A stretch of DNA of 64,000 bases from Heliopora coerulea (GCA_030142905.1 JASJOG010000048.1:873501-937500), one strand, 5' to 3'; positions 42,586-53,735 are shown, numbered from the stretch's first letter. Translations and numbers: made by a program. Notes: a model not told the origin generated them from the sequence alone.

Positions 42586-42690
42586 AATGACATCTTGAAA
42601 ACCCAAGATATGAGTCAATAACAAGACAACGAATAATTTTGATGATATTTCGACTTTATTGCAAAGTCATTGTCAAATCGAAATGAATTA
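42586..42690 (-). repeat. PLE-end fragment, family of 51792-52041
   Basis: The phrase order ACATCTTGAAAACCCAAGAT, AACAAGACAACGAATAATTT, TGATATTTCGACTTTATTGC, AAAGTCATTGTCAAATC parallels 51850-51935. On the minus strand GACTTTGCAATAAAGTCGAAA is a helix II plus GAAA hammerhead-like part, but CTGATGA is degraded. Confidence 0.55.
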
Positions 42691-42694
42691 CAAG

Positions 42695-43630
42695 CAAGCA
42701 ATGTCAAAGAAGAGAAGAGAGACTGACAAATTCTTAAGAACTCTCTTGAACAATGCCCAAGTTTCCAACTTTTTTTTGTATGAGAAGCAACACTCCCATC
42801 ATATTGTTGTGTTTAGTAATCCAATAGTTAATGTTACATCTAACTTTGCATGTCACAGTTTTCGTGTTCGTCACGTGCTGATAACATGTAGAAAGGAAAA
42901 AAGAGTTGAAAAAGCTCCGATGCACGTAGCACCGTCTAGTTCGTTACGTATCATAGCAAAATAAATAGTTTTTCAGCAAAGACACAAAACATATATATGA
43001 TGTTAAATAATATATATCATGCATAAATCTTGATTAGACAAGCTGCTAAAAGGAATTCTATTTCTACTCTTTCGAATTTCTAAAGGAAAATTTCAAAGGC
43101 GTGTGCAATGCTGTCTCAAGGGGCAATTTCTGCTTATTGTTCGTCTGCTAAAATGCAGTAATACTTGCCATTGGCTCTGGCTAGTTAAACTCATACATGA
43201 GAACAAACAATTGCATCAGACAATGGTATCGTGTAAACGGACCTTGAGCATTGTTTTTGACGTAAAATCTGTTTTCGTGGTGACAGAAATAATCTTGAAA
43301 TGTAGCCATGAAAATAGATTTTAAGTCAAAAATCTCCACCATCCCCGGAAGAATGCAATAAACCATTGTAAGGCCTCCCACCGATCAGCTACGTGTGACA
43401 CAAAATATAAGAAGTACTGAAGCTGAACAATTGCCTGAGGATTGCTGTAGCGCGTGAAACTCGGAGTACCAGCATCAAGTTTTACCATCATTATTACTTT
43501 TATCCCGCTCTACCTCTATACTATGGAGCACTCTGCAGTCTATTGCAGAGCTCTTCAACGAATTACTAGGTGTTTACTATTTAGTATATTTCATAGACTA
43601 TATATTAAATGCATAATATAATATCTATAC
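42695..43630. other. No recognisable gene
   Basis: ORFs at 42659-42964 and 43103-43324 have no recognised motif. Confidence 0.4.
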
Positions 43631-43631
43631 C

Positions 43632-43702
43632 TATCCATCCATCCATCCGTCCGTCCGTCTGTTTGTCTATCTATCTATATTATAATACATATATATTATA
43701 AT
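43632..43702. repeat. (CCAT)n/(CCGT)n/(CTAT)n microsatellite and AT run
   Basis: CATCCATCCATCCGTCCGTCCGT then CTATCTATCTATAT. It directly abuts the 5' end of copy D. Confidence 0.9.
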
Positions 43703-45169
43703 ACTAGAAATGCGTCTACGCAACAAACTCTACCCTACCCTACAAATATATCTCTGAAGAATCCGAGTAAGATTAATAATTTTTCAAAATTGTTAAAAAG
43801 ACAAATCCTCCTTACTATAACCGGAAGAGAGAATGCTATAAAGAAAACACAACATTTGGCCACAAATATTAACATCTAAACCTGGAAATTATTTTACATG
43901 TAAACTGCTTGTCGTCATATTTACGTTTAAAATTTTGATTCTGTTTTATTAAAACAAAACTTTTGGTGAGAATAACCTTTAACGGTTTAATAAATGATAA
44001 GAGATCCATTCTGACAAATCTACTGCTAAACAATGGATGTTCGTATCAAGACCCTGTATTAGTTGCGATCTTGAGGTATTTTTCGAGTCATTTTCCAATC
44101 AAACTTTTCACTCATTTTACTTTAAAGAAAGATTTTTTTATTAGATAGTCACGTTTTCTGCCTTAAAATTGGAGCATTCTACGGACAGCTCATGAAAGGA
44201 AAAAGTTTTTTGATAATTTTTGTAATAAAACTGACAAATTCTACATTATCTCAAAGTTGGTTACAATTGTCTATTAGAAGTGCTATGAAGAAGATTTATG
44301 CTAACTATTTATGCAAAGGTACAAGACTTTGGTGACGAAGATGAAACGAATTAGTAAACTGACGAAATAAACAAAGAAAATATGAACTAGTTCTGAATTT
44401 TTATTGCTGTTCAAAAATCGAAAAAATACATAACATATAACAAAATACGACAAGCAAACATTGTGCAAGTTTTGTCGAAAAAAGAATGAGTAGAGAGAAG
44501 TAAAGGACATACTTTTTCCTCTGTAAACCTTTCGTAAAAATGAAAAATAGCGTAGCGTACACACCTTTAACTCCTACGAATTTTCAACTAAGCATTCAGC
44601 TGCTCCTCAATCCAAAGAGTTCAATGGTGAATTTGCAAACAAAAGATGGCTTTGAACTTTTAAACTTTCTTGAGAGGTTTCTAAGTCTTGATGAAAGCAT
44701 TACTGGTCGAATACGGTAAAGGTCATATCCACAAGCCACCCGAGAAGTGAGAAAGGCTGAAGTGGACAAATGTTCCGCCGAAGGATAGTTTGGTGGCCAA
44801 AAACAAGTGGCAGCATTTTACCTGGTGGTTGTCTACCTAGAATTTTTGTTTCGAGCCAGAAATACATCCCAATGCCTTCAGAGGGGCGACATTTCATAGG
44901 GGAAACGATCCTGAACGAGGCAATGAAATCCTTGCATGGAAAGCGAAGGGAGCATCCAAAGACTGTCACGGCCTGGACAAGTTTTCTGGACGATGAGTGT
45001 TTTATTCCTCTTCTCAAACAATTAGCCATGAACGCTGTCAGGTTAAGTACTAAAATATATTCAAAAGCTATCATCCTGCAGAGATGAACCAGAAAGTCCT
45101 GAATCTTAATCCTACTTTACCATTATACACCAGCAAAACACTAGCAAAATCAGGGGGATAATATATCGT
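43703..45169 (+). mobile_element. Crypton-like relic, copy D
   Basis: 5' end ACTAGAAATGCGTCTACGC at 43703; head block at 43955; N-terminal block about 44280-44520; recombinase blocks 44690-45087. The ORF at 44770-45087 mixes frames of the R-box region. It is broken off at about 45169 within the block that reads CCAGGCGATAATATT in copy B, exactly where copy E starts. Confidence 0.65.
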
Positions 45170-47394
45170 ACTAGAAATACGTGCACGCAACAACCCCTCG
45201 CCCACCCTTCCAATATATCTCTTGAGAATCCAAGTAACAATGATAATTTTTCAAAATTCTCAAAAAGACAAATCCTCCTGACTATAACTGGAAGAAGACA
45301 TGCAATAAAAAAAAATCCACACAGAATTTGGCCTCAAATAAACAACAATCCAAACTGGAAATTATTTTATATTTAAACTGCTTATAGTAATATTTACGTT
45401 TAAAATTTCAATTCTGCTTTATTAAAACAAAAAGTTCGGTGAGAATAACGTTCAACAGCTTAACAAATGGTAAGATGTCCATCCTTACAATTAAATTATT
45501 AAACAATGAATGATAGGATCAATACCCTGAATTATTTGCGGGTTTATGGTAATTCGTGTCGTTTTCCAATTAGACTTCTCACTCATTTTGCCTTAAAGAA
45601 AGATTGTTTTATTAGACGACTAGACTTTCCGTCTTAGAAGTGGAGCATTCTCATAGGTTATCAAACGGATACCAGCATTATGGACAGCTCATGATTGAAT
45701 ATTTTTCTGACATTTTTTTGACTTAAAAAATTAATAAATTATACGTTACCTCAAAGTTGGTTACAAATCTTTACAAGTCTTTAAGATCTGCTATGATAAG
45801 GGTTTATGCTAAGTATTCATCCAGAAGTACAAGACTTTGGTGACGAAGATGATACTAATTACGAAACCGACGAAGTAAACAAAGAAAACATGAACGAATT
45901 CTGCAGTTTTATCGCTGAACAAAAATCGAAAAATACAAAACATAAAACAAAATACGACAAGCAAACCTTGTGCAAGTTTTGTCGAAAGAAGAACGAGAAG
46001 AGGGAAGTAAAAGACGTACTTTTTCCACGGTAAAACATCAATAAAAAAGAAAAATGGCGTACAAACATGCAACTCTTGTGTATTTTCAACTAAGCATTCT
46101 GTGGCACCTCAACACGAAGGGTTCAACGGTAAATTTACACATAGACGACTTTAAACTTTCTTGAGAGGTTTTAAAATCCTGATGAAAGCATTACCGGTCG
46201 AATACGGTAAAGGTCATCATGCACAAATCACTCTTGAAGGTGAGAAAGACTGAAGCGGACAACTGTTTTGCCGAAGGATAATTTGGTGACCAAAAACAAG
46301 TAGCTTTGTAGTGAGTTACCTGGTGGCTGTTTACCTTGTATTTTTGTTTCGAGCCAAAAATACATCCTAACGTCTTCAATGGGGTGACATTTCATAGCGA
46401 AAAAAAATCCTGATTGAGGCAATGAAATCTTTGTGTGGAAAGCGGAGAAAGCATCCAAAGACTGTCATGGCCTGGACAACTCTTCTGGATGACGAGTGTG
46501 CCATCCCACTTCTCAAACAATTGACCATGAACGCTGTCCGGTTAAATACTGCAAAATGTTCAAAAATAATCGTCGTACAGAGATGAATGAACCAGAATCT
46601 TCATTCTAATTTACCAATAAACACCAGCAAAATCAAGGCGGCAATATTTGGTGCAAGAAGTCTACCTTAGGGAAGAATGAAGTCGGGAAGCTACTTTTCA
46701 AAGCTGTTCAAAACAATTCCGTTCGCAGAACATGTACTTCAAAGCTACTTGATTCAGACGCACCTGTGATTGTGTAGCTCATTTAAGTGGTTACCAGAAC
46801 CTGAAAAGTCCCAAGATTTATACTAATCGACATCTATTCAACTTCAGCGAAGAATGTCGTTTTAATACAGTTAGTCGCTTAGCAAATGTCCTGACAGCAA
46901 GCGAGTTCCCTTACGTCTTTTGTCCATATAAATCAGAAAGAACCAAGACAAAGCGTTGCTGCAAAAAGTGAACAGTTGGCAAATGCATATTCCAAGGAGC
47001 TAACTTTGAGAACTGCTCTGTCAAGTCATAAATTGTCCAGTTACTGAGGTGGCGAAACCAGCCGCAGGCACCAAGAAAGCCATTTCCTTTGCCGGTCTTA
47101 AATCATTTACTGGCTTCAGTGTTCAAATAATGTAAACAACTTGCGAGAAATTCATACAAGGGAAAAAAGGACGAGACCAAATCAATTTGCTTCAATACGC
47201 TACCTAAGTACGGTTTGTTCAACAACATACCAGTCCCCGAGCTAGCAAACAGCATTTTTGAGTGGCCGGAATCCATGGATATATATATATATATATCCAT
47301 GGATGGACTCCTGTTACGCGTGGACTCCTGTTATGCGTGGACTCCTGTTACGCGTGTAACAGGAGTCCACGCACGTCAAGATTAGTACCCTCGC
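45170..47394 (+). mobile_element. Crypton-like relic, copy E (most complete)
   Basis: ACTAGAAATACGTGCACGC at 45170, head block at 45425, coding region 45806 to about 46780, and a 3' part ending CCGGAATCCATGGA at 47277 with (TA)n. The tail module runs to 47394, where a TIR element interrupts it; the terminal hairpin follows at 50114-50147. Coding blocks from N-terminus to the SVRRTC-like box are present but frameshifted. About 2.1 kb without the tail. Confidence 0.7.
45806..46033 (+). pseudogene. Recombinase N-terminal part, open for 75 codons
   Basis: HPEVQDFGDEDDTNYETDEV, then FCSFIAEQKSKNTKHKTKYD, then LCKFCRKKNEKREVKDVLFP. An acidic start is followed by a basic helical region of the kind (FIAEQKxKNTKxKTxxD) I recall at the N-terminus of DUF3504/Crypton recombinases. 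It is the best preserved N-terminus among the copies; the frame is lost after residue 75. Confidence 0.6.
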
Positions 47395-47509
47395 CACAGA
47401 ATAAGAAACTGACCAGAAGTCTCACTCGGGTCGGAGCCTTTGAAGTTTTTGTCCTCGCGCATGTAGTGCCGCGCATCTTGGCCGCCATGTTGGCAGTCAG
47501 ATAACTCCG

Positions 47510-49895
47510 GACAGGTCAACAACAAAAATAATGGCGAAAAGCGGGTTCTGATCATTTGAACTGCTGTATCTGAAACGTTTTGCGGCCGATTTTTGCTTTA
47601 CAGCTGGTACGTCTAGAAGAAAGGTATGTTAGGAATATCATTGTACTTTTAAGATAATTTGCTACATAGAAAATGGATAATTCATCATTATCTTTCACGA
47701 ATCACCGCGTCAGCCACTTGCATGATACTCTTCGGACGAGCGACGTTTGCTTGATTATTCTCGCTGTTAAGGATGAAATGTCGAATGCAAATTTCACATT
47801 TATAACAACTGTGATGGGGTAAACTCTTTTCCTTAATCATAATAAGACTGCTTTAATTCCTTAAATTAGAACTCCAACTTGCTTTAACACTTGGCCTCTG
47901 TCAACACTCATCTGTATTGAATATGTTTCGAATAACTCCACTGTTTTGATTCAGTGCAAAGGTTTATGTATTTTGTATTCCTAAATTTCCAAGCAGTTTT
48001 CTCATAATAAACAAAAATAATTCTCAGTTTTATTTATAATGTTCTCAGGATTGTCTATCTAGTAATGATGCAACCACGAAGGGTTTTCTGAAGGTGCTTC
48101 CAAATTGCTTGTCTTAATTTATGCCCTGAAAAAATTGTACCTTATATCTTATGCACATAAACTTACATTTGTCTCTAATCTATGTATTGGTTAACACCAG
48201 GGCTGGAATACTTTGCAAGTAGTGCAACTGCAACTGAAATATTATTCAATGTTGCTCATGTTTGTGCTGACATTTTTCTCTTTTATCACTAGGTTTGATA
48301 AGAGGGATTTGACATTAGAAAAAAATCGTTGCCAAGTAGGAATGTCTGTTTCCAAATTGGGGCAGGAGGTTTTCTTCCATCTGCAAAGTTTAGTTATTGT
48401 TATATATTTTGTTAAACAAAAAAGCTGATTTAAGAAACAATATACTGTGGCTACAGTGAATTAACCCGAATCTCTTCCTTTTTACTTTTCCTTTAATATT
48501 TCTTTTTACTTTTCCTTTAATAATATCCTCCATTATGCTGATTACATGTAACACCTGTTACCAATGACGTCCTGCCTGAGTTCTTGTGCCTGTCCTTTCT
48601 TATGAAGAAGAAAGTGTCAATCTTTAGTAAAGTGAGCAGTTATTTCTGTGCAGAAACTGCTGCAGAAATATTGTACATCCAGGGGTTGTAGCTACAGTAC
48701 AGTGGGTCATTTTTTCGTTATTCTAATGACCAGCCCAGTTCTTCATTCATTTTTACTATCTAGCTTTATTTTTGTAGAATTTTACATATAAATCTACTGG
48801 AAAGCATAATCACAAAAAGATGTGAAAACAAACTCACAGGATAGCTTCACATGAAAAGCTGATAGGCCACTTTTTTCTTATACTAACTCAGATCCTGTGT
48901 ATAACATGTTTTGCATGCACAGCAGTGACAGAGAAGTGGATAACTATCTAAGATCACAATTTCCATGCAACATTGAAATCATTCAAGTCTCTGCCATGCT
49001 ACAGGAAGACATACACTAGATATTTTTAAGGATTATTGGAATCACATTGGGAACCATGCAGTAGATCACTACAGATGCCTTTAATAATGCACGTTCAAGT
49101 TTGTTACAATCTACTGAAAATCAACATGGACTTACACAATCATTGAATTTCATGTTTAAAGAACTGTGACGACTTTTTTAATTAAATATTGCAATTAGTA
49201 ATTTGTATTGTCATCCCTTTCTTCAGTGCATAAACCTTGCTTCTTTCAAGCAGCCTCCTCATGGACAGGTTCAAAACGCCAGACCAGATTTATCAACTAA
49301 AAATTACAGTAACAACAAATCAATGCCATACGTTTTTTCCGAATAATTCTATTTGTAATCTTCGGTTGAAGTGAAGACAAGACATGAGTACCAGTTTGAC
49401 GTTCAAATTGGTTTAAGACAAGGATGAGCCAAGGCATTACATGTAAAATGCCATCTCAATTAGTCGCTTTCACGTTTAAAGTTCAATCCAAAAATTACTC
49501 CTTCCACAAATCAATTGTCAAGTTTAAATGTGTATTGAAGTCTGCGGAGCGGCAAACATTTTGAGGCACATTTTTGTCTGTCTTTAGGGAAGAAATACAA
49601 AATCGTATATGTACGAAGGCTCAAAGCATATCTTTCTTTGATTTTGAAATTATTTAAAAACTAAAACCAAGGTGACACGCAATCAACAAGCTAGATTTGG
49701 TATCAGCACGAAAATATAGCGACAATGAACACGTAAAAACTGAAATTAATTAGGGCACGAGTGTGCTGCAAGCCGATTTCGAGTGTGAAATACGAGTAAA
49801 CAAGTAAGCGAACAAATGACCACTCCTAACTAAATGAATATGTCACGGAAAATTTCTTTATACGCCTTTTAATTATGATAAAATTGATCTCTTAC
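47510..49895. other. Interior of the TIR element: no long ORF
   Basis: AT-rich; the longest ORF is 71 codons (48213-48428). It could be introns and short exons of a spliced gene, or a captured non-coding filler. I see no DDE-like or other transposase motif. Confidence 0.4.
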
Positions 49896-49988
49896 CTTTC
49901 CTCTGGGACATATCAAAGTAAAACGGAAATCGTCCAAATACTTTTCTAGATAAAGCCGTTTTAGTGATCCAAGCTGGTTTTTTTCCAT
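49896..49988 (-). CDS. Candidate first coding exon within the TIR element
   Basis: On the minus strand an ATG at 49988, about 20 bases inside the end of the inverted repeat, opens 31 codons (MEKNQLGSLKRLYLEKYLDD ... CPRGK). They end in a strong donor AAAG|GTAAGA (GT at 49894-49895). Ordinary amino acid composition and the donor suggest a real exon of a spliced transposon or captured gene. No second exon was found by eye. Confidence 0.35.
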
Positions 49989-50113
49989 TATGTTCCTTGT
50001 TCCCTGGCTGGAGTTATCTGGCTGCCAACATGGCGGGTCCCGGACATGCGCACTGGAAAACGAGGACACATTGCACCCCCGAGTGAGACTTCTGGTCAGC
50101 TTCTTATTCTGTG

Positions 50114-50147
50114 CCCTCGCACCGCGCTTCGCGCGGTGGGCGAGGGA
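50114..50147. repeat. GC-rich terminal hairpin, displaced by the TIR element
   Basis: CCCTCGCACCGCGCTTCGCG through GCGAGGG, identical in plan to 3575-3607. It continues the tail module that stops at 47394. Confidence 0.85.
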
Positions 50148-50790
50148 ACAAGAGGTCTCTCTTAGCGAAAAACGAAGTCGGGAAGTCACTTTTGAAAGCT
50201 GCTCAAAACAATCCCGTTTGCAGAACTTGTATTTCAAAGCTACTCGATTCAGACTTACTTGTGATTGTGTAGCTCATGTAAGTGGTTGCCAGAACGTGAA
50301 AAGTCTCGAGATTTATACCAATCAGCATCTATTCAACTTCAGCAAAGAATGTCGTTTACACTTACTCGCTTAGCAAATGTCCTGACAGCAAACGAGTTCT
50401 CTTATGTGATTTGTTCATATTCATCAGAGAGAACCAAGACAAAGCGTTGCTGCAAAAAAATTAACAATTGGCCAATGCATATTCTAAGGAGCTAACTTTG
50501 AGAACCGCTCTTTCAAGTCAGAAATTGTCCAGTTACTAAGATGACCCCTAAAAGTAATCCAGCTGCAAGCACCAAGAAAGCCATCTCGTTTGCCGGTTTT
50601 CAATCATTTACTGGCTTCAGTATTCAAATGATGTAAATAACGTCTGAGAGATCCATACAAGGGAAAAAAGAAAGAGATCAAATCGATTTGCTTCAATACG
50701 GACCTAAATAACGTAAGATTTGGTCAACAACATACCAGTCCCCGAGATTGCACACATCATTCTTGAGTGACCGGAATCCATGGATATATA
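50148..50790 (+). mobile_element. Crypton-like relic, 3' part (copy F0)
   Basis: It starts within the block AGAAGTC..CTTAG.GAAGAATGAAGTCGGG of other copies. It then reads the CISKLL-like box (50205-50265) and a frame with RDLYQSASIQLQQRMSFTLT (50300-50375), the tyrosine-box region (YxSAS...MS) of DUF3504 recombinases. It ends CCGGAATCCATGGATATATA at about 50790, and the next copy starts 10 bases later. Confidence 0.65.
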
Positions 50791-50799
50791 CCTATATAT

Positions 50800-51547
50800 A
50801 CTAGAAATACGTGTACGCAACAAACCCTCGCCCACCCTTCCAACACATCTCTCGAGAATCCAAGTAACATTGATAATTTTTCAAAGTTATCAAAAAGACA
50901 AATCGTCCTTACTATAACTGGAAGAGGTAATGCAATAAAGGAAACACAATATTTGGCCACAAATATTAACAACCCAAACTGGAAATTATTTTACATGTAA
51001 ACTGCTTGTCTTCATATTTACATTTAAAATTTCTACTCTGTTTTCTTAAAACGAAACGTTGGGTGACAATAACATTTAACGGTTTAATAAATGATAAGAG
51101 ATCGATTCTGACAATTCTACTGCTTATTAATGGATGTTCATAGCAAGATCCTGCATTAATTGCGATCTTGAGATATTTCGAGTCGTTTTCCAATCAAACT
51201 TTTCACTCATTTTGCTTTAAAGAAAGATTTTTTATTAGATGGCCAGGCTTTCCGTCTTAAAATTGTATCATTCTGAAAGGTTACCGGTCGGATATCAGCA
51301 TCACAGACAGCTCATGAGTGGAAAATTTTTTTTGATATTTTTTGTCTTAAAAAACTGGTTAATTTTACATTATCTCAAAGTTGGTTGCAAATGTGTATTA
51401 GAAGTGCTATGATGAAGATTTATGCTAACTATTCATGCGGAGGTACAAGACTTTGGTGACGAAGATGAAACGATTTACAAAACCGACGAAATAAACAAAG
51501 AAAACATGAACGACTTCTGAATTTTTATTGCTGACCAAAAATCAGAA
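50800..51547 (+). mobile_element. Crypton-like relic, copy F (5' part)
   Basis: ACTAGAAATACGTGTACGC at 50800, head block about 51050-51330 and the start of the N-terminal block to 51547. It breaks off at GACCAAAAATCAGAAAAG, where a minus-strand SINE begins. Head-to-tail with copy F0. Confidence 0.65.
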
Positions 51548-51640
51548 AAGTCCCTGACGGGAATCGAACCCGTAACCTGATCGCCGGTGAGATGCTCTAA
51601 CTATTGAGCTACACAGACTAAGATGGTGAGTGAAGGTTAC
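51548..51640 (-). repeat. tRNA-derived SINE fragment
   Basis: The minus strand reads CTTAGTCTGTGTAGCTCAATAG, GAGCATCTCACCGGCGATCA and GGTTACGGGTTCGATTCCCG. This is the tRNA-like head only. The box B region is intact. Confidence 0.7.
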
Positions 51641-51791
51641 ATTTATATACTGCTTCGTAAGGTGGTGGACATATTCACTGCCAATCTTCAAGTCTCGATA
51701 TGTCTATTATTTTAGTGCCAATCAATGATGTAATTGTAGAAACTTGGTAGTTATATATATATATATATAACTTATTTATAGTTAGACAAGA

Positions 51792-52041
51792 AAAAACCCA
51801 ATACCAGCCGACAATTTCAAAAAATATAAAACAGAACATAATCCGAAGATCAGCACCTTGAGAAATCCAAGATGTGGATTGAAACAAGACGAGAAATGAG
51901 TTTGATATTTCGATTTTATCACAAAATCATCATCAGACTAACTAATTACACCAAATACGCAGTATCCTATATAAAGTCTACAGTGACATACGGAAGGAAT
52001 TCACACTAGTTAGTCTGATGATGATTCTGATTATGTTATGT
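51792..52041. mobile_element. PLE-end insertion with inverted parts and 17-bp flanking repeat
   Basis: Flanked by TTTATAGTTAGACAAGA at 51775-51791 and 52042-52058. Inside, CATCATCAGACTAACTA and TAGTTAGTCTGATGATG (about 51929-51945 and 52006-52022) are inverted, as are the ACATAATCCGAA and CTGATTATGTTATG outer parts. On the minus strand CTGATGA, then GATTTT-GTGAT-AAAATC and GAAA form a hammerhead-like core (about 51905-51937). Confidence 0.7.
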
Positions 52042-52059
52042 TTTATAGTTAGACAAGAC

Positions 52060-52350
52060 AAACGTAAAAGGACTAAAAGTAAAAGGACGTGTAAAAGGAC
52101 TCAACGTAGATCGAGGTTAGTACCCCCGTACCGTGCGAAGCGCGGTGCGAGGGGATAAATACATGTATAGAAACAGATTCACAAAGCGAAAATTCTCCGT
52201 AGTCACCAGGCGTGTTACAGGACTCCACGCACGTCGAGATGAGTACCCTCGCTCACCATGTTTTGCGCGGTGAGCGAAGGTACTAATGAAAGGGTACTAA
52301 TGGGTACTAATGGAAGGGAACTAATGGAAGGGTGCTAATGAGCGAGGGTA
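52060..52350 (+). repeat. Two tail modules with hairpins and a TACTAATGGAAGGG tandem repeat
   Basis: Two successive copies of the module ACTCCACGCACGTCGAGAT-TAGTACCCTCGC with hairpins at about 52122-52157 and 52241-52280. Five or so degenerate units of GGTACTAATGGAAG follow to 52350. They resemble the ends of the Crypton-like copies without their bodies. Confidence 0.7.
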
Positions 52351-52353
52351 CTA

Positions 52354-52848
52354 ATGTGGAATACACACAAGGAAAACACCGACCAATCCCCACAAGAGAA
52401 GAGAGCCACCCTTCCATACATCCACAGCACTTCGGAAATGACAGCTCGAATCCTTCGTAAACACAACATACTCATCGCCCACAAACCGTCAAACAAGATT
52501 GCAACGTACTTTACCGAACACAAAGAGCAAGTTACAACAGCGGACAAACGCAACGGCATCTACATATTCAACTGCAACGACTGTACACAAAGCTACATCG
52601 GCGAAACTTCCAAAAAGGTCAAAACACGTCTGACCGAACACGAAAACGCCATCAAAAGACATGATCCAAGATCGGTCCCAGCAAACCACACTGAGGAGCA
52701 AGGGCACTCGTTTGACATTTCGAACACCAAAATCTTAGGACAGGCAAAATCAAGACATGCACTTGAATTTCTAGAAGCCTGGCACAGCATCCAATCCTCC
52801 ACGATCAACCGGCATATAGACATATCCCAGAAACCTACCTCCAGCTGA
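52354..52848 (+). CDS. PLE GIY-YIG endonuclease domain (164 codons open)
   Basis: The C-terminal part of a Penelope-like protein. Before the endonuclease lies the linker LPYIHSTSEMTARILRKHNI typical of PLEs. The GIY-YIG domain has GIY at 68-70, a CxxC-type NCNDC, YIG at 81-83, the conserved R92 and H96 (TRLTEHENA), and a glutamate in ALEFLEAW (about 138-141). All motif residues are present. The RT domain upstream is missing, so the copy is truncated. The start codon is accidental, 16 bases after a tandem repeat. The endonuclease is thought to nick target DNA for PLE integration. Confidence 0.9.
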   Translation: MWNTHKENTDQSPQEKRATLPYIHSTSEMTARILRKHNILIAHKPSNKIATYFTEHKEQVTTADKRNGIYIFNCNDCTQSYIGETSKKVKTRLTEHENAIKRHDPRSVPANHTEEQGHSFDISNTKILGQAKSRHALEFLEAWHSIQSSTINRHIDISQKPTSS

Positions 52849-53029
52849 AGTACCTATACCCCCGTCAATGTCCAAAATCTTCTCTCACAAAAACTACACA
52901 ACCGGAGAATATTACTACCAGCCCACCAAACACCAAAGATCCAACAAACAAACGCAACGAATTAGCAACACCTCAACCTATCAAAGACTGCTGGCACAAA
53001 CGCTTGCGAGCAAAAGCTCCCATTCACTT

Positions 53030-53072
53030 CTGACGACGACTCGATGAATCGAGTTGAACGCTGAAGACCAAA
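53030..53072 (+). ncRNA. Decayed hammerhead-like core at the 3' end of the PLE
   Basis: CTGACGA, then a stem ACTCGAT/ATCGAGT with a short loop, then TGAACG in place of GAAAC. It lies about 180 bases downstream of the endonuclease stop, where PLE hammerheads lie. Unlikely to be active. Confidence 0.45.
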
Positions 53073-53138
53073 ACCGTAAACCCGGAGAACCGCGTTCAAG
53101 AAATCTCATAATATGCCTGGATTACATATATAATGTTT

Positions 53139-53224
53139 TATATATAATACATATTATATTATAAATTATATTATATATTATATATTATATTATATATTAT
53201 ATTATATATATCATATATATTTTA
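53139..53224. repeat. (TA)-rich simple sequence
   Basis: ATATTATATTATAAATTATATTATAT-type run between the PLE and the next repeat. Confidence 0.9.
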
Positions 53225-53733
53225 ATATATGGCTGAGCTTGCTATCAGGTCTGTTAGTAAAATGACGCATGCTGATTGGTTGCCTAACCGTTCAATAAGT
53301 TTTTCGTACAGACCGGCTAGGTTTGGCGGGAAAATTTCCGAGTGGATTTGAAGACAAACAAACCAGATTTAAGTATGTTTTACAAAAGATTTATCACAAA
53401 TAACTACGAAAAAAGAAGTTAAATCTTCTCAAAGATAATTTAAAGCCGAAAACTAGATGAATAGATGCAAAAAACCAGAAAGTAATTGGTAAAAACAAGC
53501 AAGTAAACTAAACTACTTACTCATGAACACAAAACGTCGTTAAAAGCGATGAAGAAAGGAACCAAAAACCATATAATAAATTCTTTTTTAACCTCGTTTG
53601 TTCGGTCTGTACCGGAAAGTATTTGTCCTAGGTTTTTTCCGCACAGACCGAGCGACGAAGGCGTGAGGTCTGTACAAAAACCTCAGGCAAATACTTTCCC
53701 GTAGAGGCCTCACACTCCGTTAATAAGTAATCA

Positions 53734-53735
<2 letters not shown>
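53225..53735 (+). repeat. About 510-bp interspersed repeat, copy 1
   Basis: From ATATGGCTGAGCTTGCT to CCGTTAATAAGTAATCA. Landmarks are TTTTTCGTACAGACCGGCTA, TTTCCGAGTGGATTTGAAGA and the inner inverted pair around CACAGACCGAGCGACGAAGG. A reversed copy lies at 56163-56700. No ORF; both copies are bordered by TA-rich runs. Unclassified. Confidence 0.8.

Larger units (their letters stand above)
47395..50113 (-). mobile_element. 2.7-kb TIR element with 7-bp target duplication
   Basis: Inverted ends CACAGAATAAGAAACTGACC (47395) and GGTCAGCTTCTTATTCTGTG (ending 50113). Inverted similarity extends about 115 bp, including CGCCATGTTGGCAGTCAGAT and its counterpart near 50030. CCCTCGC is duplicated on both sides (47388-47394, 50114-50120). 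Removal restores the tail-plus-hairpin sequence seen uninterrupted at 3560-3607. The interior has no long ORF. Superfamily not clear. Confidence 0.88.

Noticed and set aside
45809..46089. Phe/Val-rich membrane-like ORFs on the minus strand
   Set aside because: Antisense of the Lys-rich recombinase N-terminus; the plus frame is the conserved one across copies.
49990..50373. 127-codon plus-strand ORF
   Set aside because: It joins the TIR end, the GC-rich hairpin and the Crypton-like relic; a chance read-through of three unrelated pieces.
51548..51640. tRNA gene on the minus strand
   Set aside because: Damaged anticodon region and membership of the same SINE family.
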